Part shown: positions 39,005 to 47,635 of the stretch, piece by piece | Position numbering within the stretch: the first letter of the stretch is position 1 | How the letters are laid out: every line of letters starts with the position of its first letter | Origin: JAVSMW01 sp032027005 | Lineage (GTDB): Bacteria > Bacillota > Thermincolia > Thermincolales > UBA2595 | DNA length: 64,000 bases | NCBI GenBank assembly: GCA_032027005.1 | Contig: JAVSMW010000020.1 | Coordinates: 38,881-102,880, forward strand | Direction of reading: 5' to 3' | Notes under the pieces: model-generated | What the model was told of the DNA's origin: nothing | Database searches by the model: none | The model's input: only the letters and a program-made list of their open reading frames with translations | Program-made: the position numbers and the translations under genes

Positions 39005-40924
39005 CTACACATTTTGCTTAGTGTAATTAAGCAGGCCACCGGCTTTAATGATTTCAACCTGGCGTGGGGTGAGATCATGACGGACCTGGAACCCGGTGCC
39101 CTTACTGATGTTTTTGATATCTAAAACAGCTTCTGTGCCGATGGCCCTGACATCAATTTCAAAAGAATCTTCTCTGTTGACAGCATCATAATCGGCCTCA
39201 TCCACAAAAGTCAGAGGTAAAATTCCAAAATTGATCAGGTTTGCCCTGTGAATGCGGGCAAAGGACTTGGCGATCACCGCTTTAATTCCGAGGTACATGG
39301 GGGCTAAAGCTGCATGTTCACGGCTGGAGCCTTGACCGTAATTGTGGCCGCCTATAATAAAGCCTCCGCCGGCTTCTTTGGCCCGGGCTGGAAAGGTCTG
39401 ATCAACGCCTGAAAATACATACTGGGATATAGCCGGGATATTTGATCTTAAGGGAAGGACTTTAGCCCCTGCCGGCATGATGTGATCAGTGGTGATGTTG
39501 TCTGCAAGTTTTAGCAGAACAGCGCCTTTAAGGGTTTCGGGCAGATTATTGTTGAGCGGCAGGGGTTTGATGTTAGGTCCCCTTAGGACTTCCACCGTCT
39601 CCGGGTTTTCGGCCGGAGCCAGGACCATACTGTCATCGATCAGGAACTCGCCAGGCATTTTAACATCCACGTATTGTCCGAGTTCCCGGGGGTCTGTTAA
39701 AACCCCGGTAAGGGCAGCTGCTGCCGCGACTTCCGGGCTGGCCAGGTAAACTTTGGCATCAGCGGTCCCGCTTCTGCCCTCAAAGTTGCGGTTAAAAGTC
39801 CGTACTGTCACTGCTCCGGAAGAGGGGGATTGGCCCATGCCAATACAGGGACCGCAGGCTGTTTCCAGGATCCTGGCTCCGGCTGCTACGATATCGGCTA
39901 GAGTGCCGTTGCGGGCTAACATTTCTAAGACTTGGCGGGAACCGGGAGCAATACCGAGGCTCACAGACGGGTAGACCTTTTTTCCTTTCAAAATGCCGGC
40001 AACCCGCATTAAATCAGCATATGAAGAGTTGGTACAGCTTCCTATTAAAACCTGCTGAACCTGGATTGGTCCCACATCTTTTACCCTGGCAATATTGTCT
40101 GGGCTATGGGGTTGGGCCACCATTGGCTCAAGCCCGGACAGGTCGATTTCAATGACCTGATCGTAGGTGGCACCGGGGTCAGCAACAAGTTCTACCCAGT
40201 TGTTTTCTCTTTTTTGGGCTTTCATAAATGCCAAAGTTATTTCATCACTAGGGAATATTGAAGTGGTGGCTCCAAGTTCGGCACCCATGTTGGTGATAGT
40301 CGCTCTCTCAGGGACACTGAGAGTTTTCACACCTTCACCTGTGTACTCAATGATTTTGCCAACTCCGCCCTTCACAGTCATTATCCGAAGCAGCTCAAGA
40401 ATGACATCCTTGGCGGAAACCCAGGGTTTTAACTGACCTGTCAGTTTGACGTTGACAACCTGCGGCATATTTAGATAAAATGGGCCGCCGCCCATCGCTA
40501 CAGCAACATCAAGGCCACCTGCGCCAATAGCAATCATCCCTAAACCACCGGCTGTGGGAGTGTGGCTGTCTGAACCCAGCAGAGTCATGCCGGGAACCCC
40601 GAATCTCTCCAGGTGAACTTGGTGGCAAATGCCATTCCCCGGTCTGGAAAAATAAATCCCGTGCTTTGCTGCCACGGTTTGCAGAAATCTGTGGTCATCG
40701 GCGTTCTCAAACCCGGTTTGCAGTGTGTTGTGATCGACATAGCTGACTGAGAGTTTGGTTTTTACCCGAGGTACCCCCATGGCCTCAAACTGCAGGTAAG
40801 CCATAGTGCCTGTCGCGTCCTGCGTCAGGGTCTGGTCAATCCTGATGGAAATCTCCTGCCCTGGTGACATTTCACCTGACAGAAGATGGCTGCTAATTAT
40901 TTTTTGTACAATATTTTGTGCCAA
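39005..40924 (-). CDS. acnA: Aconitate hydratase
   Basis: 639 aa, TTG start with AAGGAGGG. Aconitase/LeuCD single-chain form of Clostridia: DQTLTQDATGTMAYLQFEAM, LLGSDSHTPTAGGLGMIAIG, VLIGSCTNSSYADLMRVAG (first cluster Cys), ILETACGPCIGMGQSPSSGA (C-x2-C cluster ligands), FNRNFEGRSG, swivel domain with GGHNYGQGSSREHAALAP. Citrate-isocitrate isomerase. Close to 3-isopropylmalate dehydratase in sequence, but the fused swivel and length favour aconitase. Stands alone. Confidence 0.95.
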   Translation of the reverse strand: MAQNIVQKIISSHLLSGEMSPGQEISIRIDQTLTQDATGTMAYLQFEAMGVPRVKTKLSVSYVDHNTLQTGFENADDHRFLQTVAAKHGIYFSRPGNGICHQVHLERFGVPGMTLLGSDSHTPTAGGLGMIAIGAGGLDVAVAMGGGPFYLNMPQVVNVKLTGQLKPWVSAKDVILELLRIMTVKGGVGKIIEYTGEGVKTLSVPERATITNMGAELGATTSIFPSDEITLAFMKAQKRENNWVELVADPGATYDQVIEIDLSGLEPMVAQPHSPDNIARVKDVGPIQVQQVLIGSCTNSSYADLMRVAGILKGKKVYPSVSLGIAPGSRQVLEMLARNGTLADIVAAGARILETACGPCIGMGQSPSSGAVTVRTFNRNFEGRSGTADAKVYLASPEVAAAAALTGVLTDPRELGQYVDVKMPGEFLIDDSMVLAPAENPETVEVLRGPNIKPLPLNNNLPETLKGAVLLKLADNITTDHIMPAGAKVLPLRSNIPAISQYVFSGVDQTFPARAKEAGGGFIIGGHNYGQGSSREHAALAPMYLGIKAVIAKSFARIHRANLINFGILPLTFVDEADYDAVNREDSFEIDVRAIGTEAVLDIKNISKGTGFQVRHDLTPRQVEIIKAGGLLNYTKQNV

Positions 40925-40993
40925 TTAGTTACCCTCCTTGTCTGATTTACCTTCTAATAAATTTATCAAAAATCGGGTGAGGTGTCAACGGAG

Positions 40994-41264
40994 AGGTATT
41001 ACCGTCTGCTCCAGTTTCCTAGGGCGGCATCTACTCATCTAAGCTGTAAAGCTCCGGCAGCAAGCCGGCGTCCCCGAACTTGACGGCTCAGACGGCATTC
41101 CTAATAAGATGGCCGCCTCACGTTTCGCGATCACAGCCGGCGAAACTTCCCGGCGGCCTTCGCCGTCTGCGGACATACGGGGACTCCCCGGCTTGCTGCT
41201 CTCCGCTTCACAGCAAGATTCGTGACGATGCCGCCCAATGAAACTTCCGCAAACGGTAATACCT
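40994..41264. repeat. 271-bp long-hairpin intergenic element
   Basis: Outer arms AGGTATTACCGT (40994-41005) / ACGGTAATACCT (41253-41264); next GGGCGGCAT (41022-41030) / ATGCCGCCC (41228-41236); inner AGCAAGCCGG / CCGGCTTGCT. Its left half is the inverted copy of 28104-28195. From 41292 to 41328 follows a CACTCCCCACTCCTCACTC run (reverse of the GTGAGTGG family). Nothing coding. Confidence 0.8.
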
Positions 41265-41429
41265 GCTCTGGTTCAAAGGTAAAATAAACCAGCCACTGGC
41301 CACTCCCCACTCCTCACTCTCCACTCCGTTAGCCCTCTATTTTAATCATTTGACGGAATTCTGGGGTTCGTGTCGTATCTTCTCTGCTATAATAAATAAA
41401 AATCATTGTCGACGAAGGAGGGTAAAAGT

Positions 41430-42053
41430 ATGGCAAAGGTTATTCAGAGCCATGAATTGGACTTCGTGTGCACATCACTGGACCGGTTTTCTCATGAAAC
41501 TGCCAGGATGTCGGAAATGGCCTTTGAAGGGTTATTAATGCATAAGCGGAGGACTCTTGAGGAAGCCCGGAAAATTGGGGTTTTGGTGGTACTTGAGTCC
41601 AAGCAGCTGATGCAGGACGTACTCATCGGCAAAGAAAGTTCCGATGTTCTTTCGACGGCAACTGTAGTGGAAGTGACGAGTGAAATTCAAAAGATTGCGT
41701 ATTCCACTGACAAAATGATTAATAACATTCGTAAAAAAATCGAAGAAGGTGTATTGTTTAGTGACAAAGCAGTTTCAGAGCTGAAAGACATCTTTGGCGC
41801 TGTTCTTAATTGTTTAAAAACCAGCCACGACTTATTTCTGACGCAAAACCCGGTTTTGGTGGAGCATATCCTGCGGCAGACTGAAAAATATGATGAGATT
41901 AGCCGCAAGTATGCGGAGGAACACCAGGACCGGCTGATCAGAGGGGTCTGCCTGCCTAAATCATCTTTAATCTATTTACTGGTTTTAGAGTCCTTAAAGG
42001 ATATTTTGTGGTATATCAGGTGTATTGCCAAAGCTTTTAAAGATGGAAAATAA
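41430..42053 (+). CDS. PhoU-like helical protein
   Basis: 207 aa from ATG 41430, GAAGGAGGG seven bases upstream. All-helical with PhoU-like heptads (DRFSHETARMSEMAFEGLLM, VLVVLESKQLMQDVLIG, LILSV-free middle, YDEISRKYAEEHQDRLIRGV, SLIYLLVLESLKDILWYIRC). Similar to the PhoU tail of Na/Pi cotransporters, here as a free protein. TGCTATAAT (extended -10) lies at 41385-41393. Role in phosphate signalling is only inferred. Confidence 0.72.
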   Translation: MAKVIQSHELDFVCTSLDRFSHETARMSEMAFEGLLMHKRRTLEEARKIGVLVVLESKQLMQDVLIGKESSDVLSTATVVEVTSEIQKIAYSTDKMINNIRKKIEEGVLFSDKAVSELKDIFGAVLNCLKTSHDLFLTQNPVLVEHILRQTEKYDEISRKYAEEHQDRLIRGVCLPKSSLIYLLVLESLKDILWYIRCIAKAFKDGK

Positions 42054-42084
42054 TTTTTGTGATATAATAGTATAGTGAGACTTG

Positions 42085-42117
42085 AAAGCAAATGGGTAAT
42101 TTACCATTTGCTTTTTC
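42085..42117 (+). terminator. Hairpin: terminator or attenuator
   Basis: AAAGCAAATGG (42085-42095) / CCATTTGCTTT (42104-42114), then TTCC. A TGATATAAT (42060-42068) lies just upstream, so if that promoter is active the hairpin is in the leader of the 42143 gene. Confidence 0.7.
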
Positions 42118-42142
42118 CTTGCGATTAAGGAGGATGATTTCA

Positions 42143-42397
42143 ATGCAGGGAAAATTTATCTTAACTTTATTGCTGCACATAGTAGGGCTTACCTTTTTAT
42201 TGCTCCCTAACCACTACCAGGGACCGGTGGTGGCCGGTTCTTTTGGGCTGCATTTAAGGACACTGGATCTGGCAGGTATAGGGTTGATTATTTTGGGAAC
42301 GGTTTTCCTGAACATTTACCTGTTTGCCGCCCTGAAAAAACAGATGTCGGAAATTAACCAGGGGCCGCCCAAAAAAGAACTGGAGAAAAGCAAATAG
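42143..42397 (+). CDS. Small two-helix membrane protein
   Basis: 84 aa, AAGGAGG upstream. Helices KFILTLLLHIVGLTFLLLPN and LAGIGLIILGTVFLNIYLFA, basic tail. No family recognised. 17 bases before trmL. Confidence 0.72.
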   Translation: MQGKFILTLLLHIVGLTFLLLPNHYQGPVVAGSFGLHLRTLDLAGIGLIILGTVFLNIYLFAALKKQMSEINQGPPKKELEKSK

Positions 42398-42414
42398 TGG
42401 AGTGAATTGATGAT

Positions 42415-42879
42415 ATGCATATTGTGTTGTATGAACCCGAGATCCCTTATAATACCGGCAATATAGCCAGGACCTGCGCGGTTACCGGCTGCACACTGCA
42501 TCTGGTGAAACCGCTGGGATTTTCTGTAGAGGATAAATATTTAAAAAGGGCAGGACTGGACTACTGGCATCTGGTTGACATTCACTATCATGAAAATTTC
42601 CGGGAGCTGCGGGAAAAATATGATGGGCATACTTTTTATTATGTGACCACCAAGGGGACCCGGTTTTATCATGAGGCTACGTACGGATCTGATGACTTCC
42701 TGGTATTTGGCAAAGAAACCGCAGGCCTGCCCAAGGATTTGCTGGCGGCAAATCCGGATTACTGCATCAGGATCCCCATGGTAAATGATGTCCGTTCCCT
42801 TAACTTATCTAATTCGGTCTCGATAGTGGTTTATGAAGCATGGCGCCAACTAGGCTTCCCCAGCGGCTTGGGCCGTTGA
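42415..42879 (+). CDS. trmL: tRNA (cytidine/uridine(34)-2'-O)-methyltransferase TrmL
   Basis: 154 aa SPOUT enzyme: YEPEIPYNTGNIARTCAVTG, FLVFGKETAGLPKDLL, IPMVNDVRSLNLSNSVSIVV. The trefoil knot is formed by the last two motifs. It modifies the wobble base of tRNA-Leu. Typical length. Confidence 0.95.
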   Translation: MHIVLYEPEIPYNTGNIARTCAVTGCTLHLVKPLGFSVEDKYLKRAGLDYWHLVDIHYHENFRELREKYDGHTFYYVTTKGTRFYHEATYGSDDFLVFGKETAGLPKDLLAANPDYCIRIPMVNDVRSLNLSNSVSIVVYEAWRQLGFPSGLGR

Positions 42880-42883
42880 CAGC

Positions 42884-42917
42884 GCTGTTCTTAAAGGCTT
42901 TGCCTTTTTAGAACAGC
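42884..42917 (+). terminator. Hairpin after trmL
   Basis: GCTGTTCTTAAAGGC (42884-42898) pairs with GCCTTTTTAGAACAGC (42902-42917). Strong stem starting 5 bases after the stop, but without a T-run beyond it. Confidence 0.6.
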
Positions 42918-42968
42918 GGCGTGCACCTTGCGGGTAAAAGCGTCGTCTAGCGGCGTCGATGAAAGCAA

Positions 42969-42991
42969 ACCACCCGCGTCGGGCGGGTGGT
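42969..42991 (-). terminator. Terminator of the CBS gene
   Basis: ACCACCCGC / GCGGGTGGT, 5-base loop; on the minus strand followed by TTTGCTTTC and lying 15 bases after the CBS stop. Confidence 0.7.
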
Positions 42992-43006
42992 CTCGTTATT
43001 GCTCAG

Positions 43007-43651
43007 TTATTCATTTTTAGTTTCGTGGGCGGGGTTGATGAATGAAACATCGCCTACAGTGTAGCCGGCCTTCTTCAGGTCATCAAAAAATGCTGTGGAA
43101 TTGCCTTTGACTTTTAGAACGATTTCCGGCCCAAAGGTAACAATATTGTCAATAAAGATATTATGCTGATCAGCAAAAGAAATTAACTCAGAGAGAAATC
43201 CCCACTTTTTCTTATACACGATGGCTATCCGTGTTCCGGACTCACCTAAACCCAAAGCAGCAATAAAAGCATCAATGATGTCGTTTTTGGTTAGTAATCC
43301 CACCAGCTTATTGTCGCTATCAAGAACAGGCAGGCAGCTGACTTTGTTGGTACGCATGGAGAGGGCCGCTTCTTCTACGATGATATCTGGTGCAATCCAG
43401 GCAGGCTTTTGCATAATTTTCTGAATGGGGGTGCGGGCTAATAAATTTGATTGAAAAGTAGATAAACCTTTAATGTTTGGAAATACTCTTAAGAGATCAG
43501 TCTCTGTTACTATTCCTACTAAATTTTGATTGCGGTCAACCACCGGCAGATGCCTGATATTTTTTTCTTTGAGAAGTTCCATAGCTTCCCCAACAGTTGA
43601 AGTATCAAGAACTGAGATGACAGGCTTTGACATAAGTTGTTTAACCAGCAT
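43007..43651 (-). CDS. Tandem CBS domain protein (AcuB-like)
   Basis: 214 aa. CBS1: MSKPVISVLDTSTVGEAMEL, LPVVDRNQNLVGIVTETDLL. CBS2: IMQKPAWIAPDIIVEEAALS, LPVLDSDNKLVGLLTKNDII. C-terminal ACT-like part (GTRIAIVYKKKWGFLSELIS). Similar to AcuB; may sense adenine nucleotides. AGAAGGTGAG upstream. Confidence 0.88.
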   Translation of the reverse strand: MLVKQLMSKPVISVLDTSTVGEAMELLKEKNIRHLPVVDRNQNLVGIVTETDLLRVFPNIKGLSTFQSNLLARTPIQKIMQKPAWIAPDIIVEEAALSMRTNKVSCLPVLDSDNKLVGLLTKNDIIDAFIAALGLGESGTRIAIVYKKKWGFLSELISFADQHNIFIDNIVTFGPEIVLKVKGNSTAFFDDLKKAGYTVGDVSFINPAHETKNE

Positions 43652-43843
43652 TTTCTCACCTTCTTCCTTGCAGTATACAATTAAACATAATTCGACAATA
43701 ATCCGGCTTATTCCTTGTCACAATAATATAAAAATATTGGAATTTGAACTGGTGGGGTATTATTTGCTGTTGGCCATTGAAGGAAATGTTTACCGTGTGT
43801 CGAAAATTGAAGAATATTGATTTGCAAGATGGAGGGGTTAATT

Positions 43844-44944
43844 TTGACTGATGGGAAAATTAAAAGAATCGGAGTCCTCACCGGTGGCGGTGACTGTCCC
43901 GGATTGAATGCAGTTATTCGGGCAGTAGTGAAGACTGCTGTGAATAGTTATAATCTAGAAGTTGTTGGTTTTCTGGACGGTTTCGGGGGATTAATTCACA
44001 ATATGTCAAGAAGGTTAGACCTGGCTGCGGTATCCGGGATTTTGCCCAGAGGTGGCACTATCCTTGGCACAACTAACAGGGATAACCCCTTTAAATATGC
44101 CACCATGCAGGATGGTGAAATGGTTTATGTTGATATGTCTGATCAAATCATGGACAACCTCAAAAAAATGGAGGTTGATGCCCTTGTCGTCATTGGCGGT
44201 GACGGAAGCCTGAGCATTGCCAGGGAGTTTTTGGATAAAGGGCTGCCCATTGTCGGTGTGCCAAAGACTATTGACAATGACCTTTCGGCAACTGATGTGA
44301 CTTTTGGCTTTGACACGGCCCTGGTGACTGCCACAGAGGCTATAGATAAACTACATACTACGGCCGAGTCCCACCACCGGGTGATGGTGTTAGAGGTGAT
44401 GGGCCGGTACGCCGGATGGATTGCGCTGCATTCCGGGATTGCCGGCGGTGCTGATGTGATTTTGATTCCTGAAATCCCTTATAAAATAGAAAATGTCTGC
44501 CGTAAGATTTCCGCCAGAAAACTCGAGGGTAAAAAATTCAGCATCGTTGTGGTGGCTGAAGGTGCCAAACCCGAAGGCGGGGAAATGATTGTGCAGAAAA
44601 TTGTTGAGGGCAGTACTGATCCAATCCGGCTGGGCGGTATCGGGAACGTAATATGCAGTGAAATTGAGAAATGTTCAGAAATGGAAACCAGAGTCACTGT
44701 CCTGGGGCACCTGCAGAGAGGTGGAAGTCCGACTCCTTTTGACCGCCTGTTAGGCACCAGATACGGGGCTCATGCTGTACATACTTTAATGGCGGGCGGC
44801 TTTGGGAAGATGGTTTGCCTGCGTGGCACCAACATTGAGTCAGTGCCCATAGTGACTGCGGTTAAGGAACTCCGGCGGGTACCTCCCCAAGGGGATATTG
44901 TGACCGCGGCCAAATCTGTGGGCATTGGGTTCGGCGACCAATAA
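43844..44944 (+). CDS. pfkA: 6-phosphofructokinase (ATP-type Gly with PPi-type Lys)
   Basis: 366 aa from TTG 43844; GGAGGGG six bases upstream. Motifs: IGVLTGGGDCPGLNAVIRAV, ILPRGGTILGTTNRDNP, VVIGGDGSLSIAREFLDKG, VGVPKTIDNDLSATDVTFGF (catalytic Asp), VMGRYAGWIALHSGIAGGAD, LGHLQRGGSPTPFDRLLGT. G after GGD is ATP-type; Lys in PKTIDND is usual for pyrophosphate enzymes. Fits the mixed group-III family, so the phosphate donor is uncertain. Confidence 0.95.
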   Translation: MTDGKIKRIGVLTGGGDCPGLNAVIRAVVKTAVNSYNLEVVGFLDGFGGLIHNMSRRLDLAAVSGILPRGGTILGTTNRDNPFKYATMQDGEMVYVDMSDQIMDNLKKMEVDALVVIGGDGSLSIAREFLDKGLPIVGVPKTIDNDLSATDVTFGFDTALVTATEAIDKLHTTAESHHRVMVLEVMGRYAGWIALHSGIAGGADVILIPEIPYKIENVCRKISARKLEGKKFSIVVVAEGAKPEGGEMIVQKIVEGSTDPIRLGGIGNVICSEIEKCSEMETRVTVLGHLQRGGSPTPFDRLLGTRYGAHAVHTLMAGGFGKMVCLRGTNIESVPIVTAVKELRRVPPQGDIVTAAKSVGIGFGDQ

Positions 44945-44959
44945 TGAAAGGGTGACGGT

Positions 44960-45718
44960 ATGTCACAATACGACAAGCTTGCAGAGATATATGATTACCT
45001 GGTTTCCGGTATAGATTATGAGGACTGGGCGGATTATATAGAAGAAATTCTCAGGAAGTTTTCTTCTCATACAGAATATGTGGCAGATTTAGCATGTGGA
45101 ACAGGCAACACCACACTACCGCTGGCCCAAAGAGGGTATCAGGTATATGGCATTGATTTGTCCCCGGCTATGTTAGCCAAGGCTGCGGAAAAAGCCAAGG
45201 CATCAGGGCTTAAACCATGCTTTTTAAAGCAGGATATGCGGGAATTAAGCCTCCCCAGGACTATGGACCTGGTAACTTGTTATCACGATGGCTTGAATTA
45301 TATTATTGAGCCTGATGATTTGCGCATGGTATTTAAAAAGGTCTACCAATCGTTAAGACCGGGCGGGCTGTTCATTTTTGACCTTAATGCAGTTGAAAAA
45401 CTGGCTTCCGCCGGTGGAGATACAACTTTTGTGGATGACCGGGACCTTTCCCTGATTTGGGAGACCGGTTATGATCAGGAAAATGATGTTTGGGAGATTA
45501 GACTTACCGGATTTATCAGAACGGGCCAGCTGTATGATAAATTTGTGGAGGTCCATAAAGAAAGGGCTTATCGGATGGAAGAAGCCCTGGCTTTTTTGCA
45601 CGAAACCGGTTTTGAAGTTCTCGATGTTTTTCACGGATTTTCTTTTGAACCACCCGGACCGACCAGCAGACGGCTCTTTTACGTGGCCTGCAGGCCTGCC
45701 GGGGGAAACAGTGAGTAG
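44960..45718 (+). CDS. Class I SAM-dependent methyltransferase
   Basis: 252 aa. Motif I VADLACGTGNTTLPLAQRGY, then YGIDLSPAMLAKAAEKA, CFLKQDMRELSLPRTMDLVT, VYQSLRPGGLFIFDLN. Substrate unknown. The stop codon TAG is supplied by a GTGAGTAG repeat that begins inside the last codons. 15 bases after pfkA, likely cotranscribed. Confidence 0.9.
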   Translation: MSQYDKLAEIYDYLVSGIDYEDWADYIEEILRKFSSHTEYVADLACGTGNTTLPLAQRGYQVYGIDLSPAMLAKAAEKAKASGLKPCFLKQDMRELSLPRTMDLVTCYHDGLNYIIEPDDLRMVFKKVYQSLRPGGLFIFDLNAVEKLASAGGDTTFVDDRDLSLIWETGYDQENDVWEIRLTGFIRTGQLYDKFVEVHKERAYRMEEALAFLHETGFEVLDVFHGFSFEPPGPTSRRLFYVACRPAGGNSE

Positions 45719-45742
45719 TGAGTTGTGAGTAGTGAGTAGTGA
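45710..45742. repeat. GTGAGTAG-type repeat at a gene end
   Basis: CAGTGAGTAGTGAGTTGTGA and following GTAGTGAGTAGTGAC. It supplies the methyltransferase stop codon. The same run (GTGGGGAGTGAGTAGTGGG, 46585-46609) closes the next gene. Confidence 0.8.
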
Positions 45743-45765
45743 CTCTATTTGGAGGTGGCCTTTTC

Positions 45766-46599
45766 GTGTCAGGAAATGTTCCCAAGGCCCAATTCGGCCT
45801 TATTGGCGGTTCCAGTACTTTTTCTATAGATTTTCCACTGGCTCTGGAATGGGATGGACTCAATATTCTGGTTGAGGAAAAGATTTTTGAGACCCCTTTT
45901 GGGGCAAGTCCTCCTTTTAAATTATTTAAAATCGGAGATCGTCAGGTGCTGACCTGTAAAATGCACGGTTGGCGCAGCGGGGTATCCAGAGCTGACGCTT
46001 CCCGCCAGATTTTCTGGGTCTTTCGGGAGGCCGGGGTAAAACGGGTGCTGGCAGAGGGCGGCGTCGGGGCCATCAACCATTTATTAAAGCCCCGGGATAT
46101 AGTAGTGCCCCATGATTATATTGATTTCTCTATGCGGAAGGACACATCTCTGGACAGCCCCTATCTCCTGATGATGCGGGAAGCCTTGTGCCCGGAAATG
46201 CGGCAGCTGCTTTACCATGGAATGGAGCAAATGAGCGGACGCCGGGTTTTTGACAGGGGTGTATATGTGGTGACTGATGGCCGCCATTTTGAAAGCCCGG
46301 CGGAAGTCAATATGTTTAAAATATCAGGCGGCGACATAGTTGGGCAGAGCCTGTGCCCTGAAGTATATCTGACCAGGGAGATTGGGGCCTGTTATGCCCG
46401 CATTGATATGGTTGTCAATTACGCCGAAGGTGTGGTCAAAGACTGGGAACATCAGGAGTTGAAAGATATTTTTTACGATGAATCTAAAAACATTGCCCGG
46501 ATCCTTCTTGAGACCATCAGTAATCTGCCGGCAGAACCAAGGTGCAGCTGCCGCGAACTGCGCAAACCGACATTGTTGAAAGAAGTGGGGAGTGAGTAG
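45766..46599 (+). CDS. MTAP/PNP-family nucleoside phosphorylase
   Basis: 277 aa from GTG 45766 (GGAGGTGG upstream). MTAP-like: FGLIGGSSTFSIDF, FETPFGASPPFKLFKIGDR, MHGWRSGVSRADASRQIFWV, AEGGVGAINHLLKPRDIVVP, YVVTDGRHFESPAEVNMF, GQSLCPEVYLTREIGACYA. Splits a purine nucleoside or 5'-methylthioadenosine with phosphate. Some motif residues differ from classical MTAP (e.g. SP rather than HR in the substrate loop), so the substrate is open. Last codons lie in a repeat. Confidence 0.85.
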   Translation: MSGNVPKAQFGLIGGSSTFSIDFPLALEWDGLNILVEEKIFETPFGASPPFKLFKIGDRQVLTCKMHGWRSGVSRADASRQIFWVFREAGVKRVLAEGGVGAINHLLKPRDIVVPHDYIDFSMRKDTSLDSPYLLMMREALCPEMRQLLYHGMEQMSGRRVFDRGVYVVTDGRHFESPAEVNMFKISGGDIVGQSLCPEVYLTREIGACYARIDMVVNYAEGVVKDWEHQELKDIFYDESKNIARILLETISNLPAEPRCSCRELRKPTLLKEVGSE

Positions 46600-46611
46600 T
46601 GGGTAGTGCCA

Positions 46612-47418
46612 CTATTTTTCCAGCATTCGCTCAAAATCCTTCATTGTTGTATATCCGTTAACTCTTAAGCGTTTCAGCTGCACCGGATCTGAGCCGCTAT
46701 TATTTTTGCCAACCACTGTTGTGACAGCACCTCTGTAGCCTGCCAAACGGACCGCCTCGTCAACAGCAGAATTTCTCCGCCCATATGGATATGCTATATA
46801 GTTAACTTGACGGCCTAAGCGTTCTTCCAGTTTTTGCTTTGATTCGGCAATTTCCCACCTGGCTTTAGCGGGGGTTATGGCTGTGAGGTCGGGGTGCGTC
46901 AGAGTATGTGACTCGAAGCTAATTCCCCGGTCCTTCATTACATGAATTTGCTCCCAGGACAGGAGCTTGATGTTGTGGGCGACATTTTTGTTATCATCCC
47001 AGGAATTATGCTCTCCAATGTTATTGTAAACCAGGAATATGGTGGCGGAATAATTATATTTCTGGAGAACCGGAAAGGCAAAATGATAGTTGTCTTCATA
47101 CCCGTCGTCGAAGGTTATTACTATCGGTTGGGATGGCAGGGTTTCCTTCCCCTGCCAATAATCTGTTAACTGGTTTAAGGATACTGTATTATAGCCCCGT
47201 TTATACAGATATTTCATCTGCCGGCGGAAGGCCTCCGGGGTAACCCGAAGTCCGAGGCCACCGTGTGCGGAATATGGGCTAACTTTATGGTACATTAGAA
47301 TAGGTAATTCATCAGTTAAAATATCTTCGGAGTGGACCTCGTTTTCAGTGCCCCTGAATAAAAGGATACCGGCAGTCAGAAAAATTAATAAAGATATCAA
47401 AATCTTTCGCCAAATCAT
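46612..47418 (-). CDS. Polysaccharide deacetylase (NodB domain)
   Basis: 268 aa. Signal anchor (ILISLLIFLTAGILLF), then LPILMYHKVSPYSAHGGLGL, ITFDDGYEDNYHFAFPVLQK (D-D metal motif), SFESHTLTHPDLTAITPAKA (H-x3-H), YIAYPYGRRNSAVDEAVRLA. Removes acetyl groups from a wall polymer, extracytoplasmic. Confidence 0.93.
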   Translation of the reverse strand: MIWRKILISLLIFLTAGILLFRGTENEVHSEDILTDELPILMYHKVSPYSAHGGLGLRVTPEAFRRQMKYLYKRGYNTVSLNQLTDYWQGKETLPSQPIVITFDDGYEDNYHFAFPVLQKYNYSATIFLVYNNIGEHNSWDDNKNVAHNIKLLSWEQIHVMKDRGISFESHTLTHPDLTAITPAKARWEIAESKQKLEERLGRQVNYIAYPYGRRNSAVDEAVRLAGYRGAVTTVVGKNNSGSDPVQLKRLRVNGYTTMKDFERMLEK

Positions 47419-47494
47419 AGGCCAGCCCCTTAAAATAAAGAATTGTATAATTTGAATATACCATATTCCCTAGACTTTATGATAGGTAATTTAT

Positions 47495-47580
47495 GTGAGT
47501 GGATGGTGAAGAGTGGTGAGTGGCGAGCGGCGAGTGGTGAGTGGTGATTGGTGAGTGATGATTGATAAGTGGTGAGTGGA
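47495..47580. repeat. GTGAGTGG-type low-complexity repeat
   Basis: GTGAGTGGATGGTGAAGAGT onward, with GTGAGTGG, GCGAGCGG, GTGATTGG variants every 7-8 bases. Fills most of the 47419-47635 gap; nothing else seen. Confidence 0.8.
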
Positions 47581-47635
47581 ACTTTTTCCTTGCAGGGATC
47601 GTCTAACTTAAAAATACAATAAGGGGGTCTTTGGA

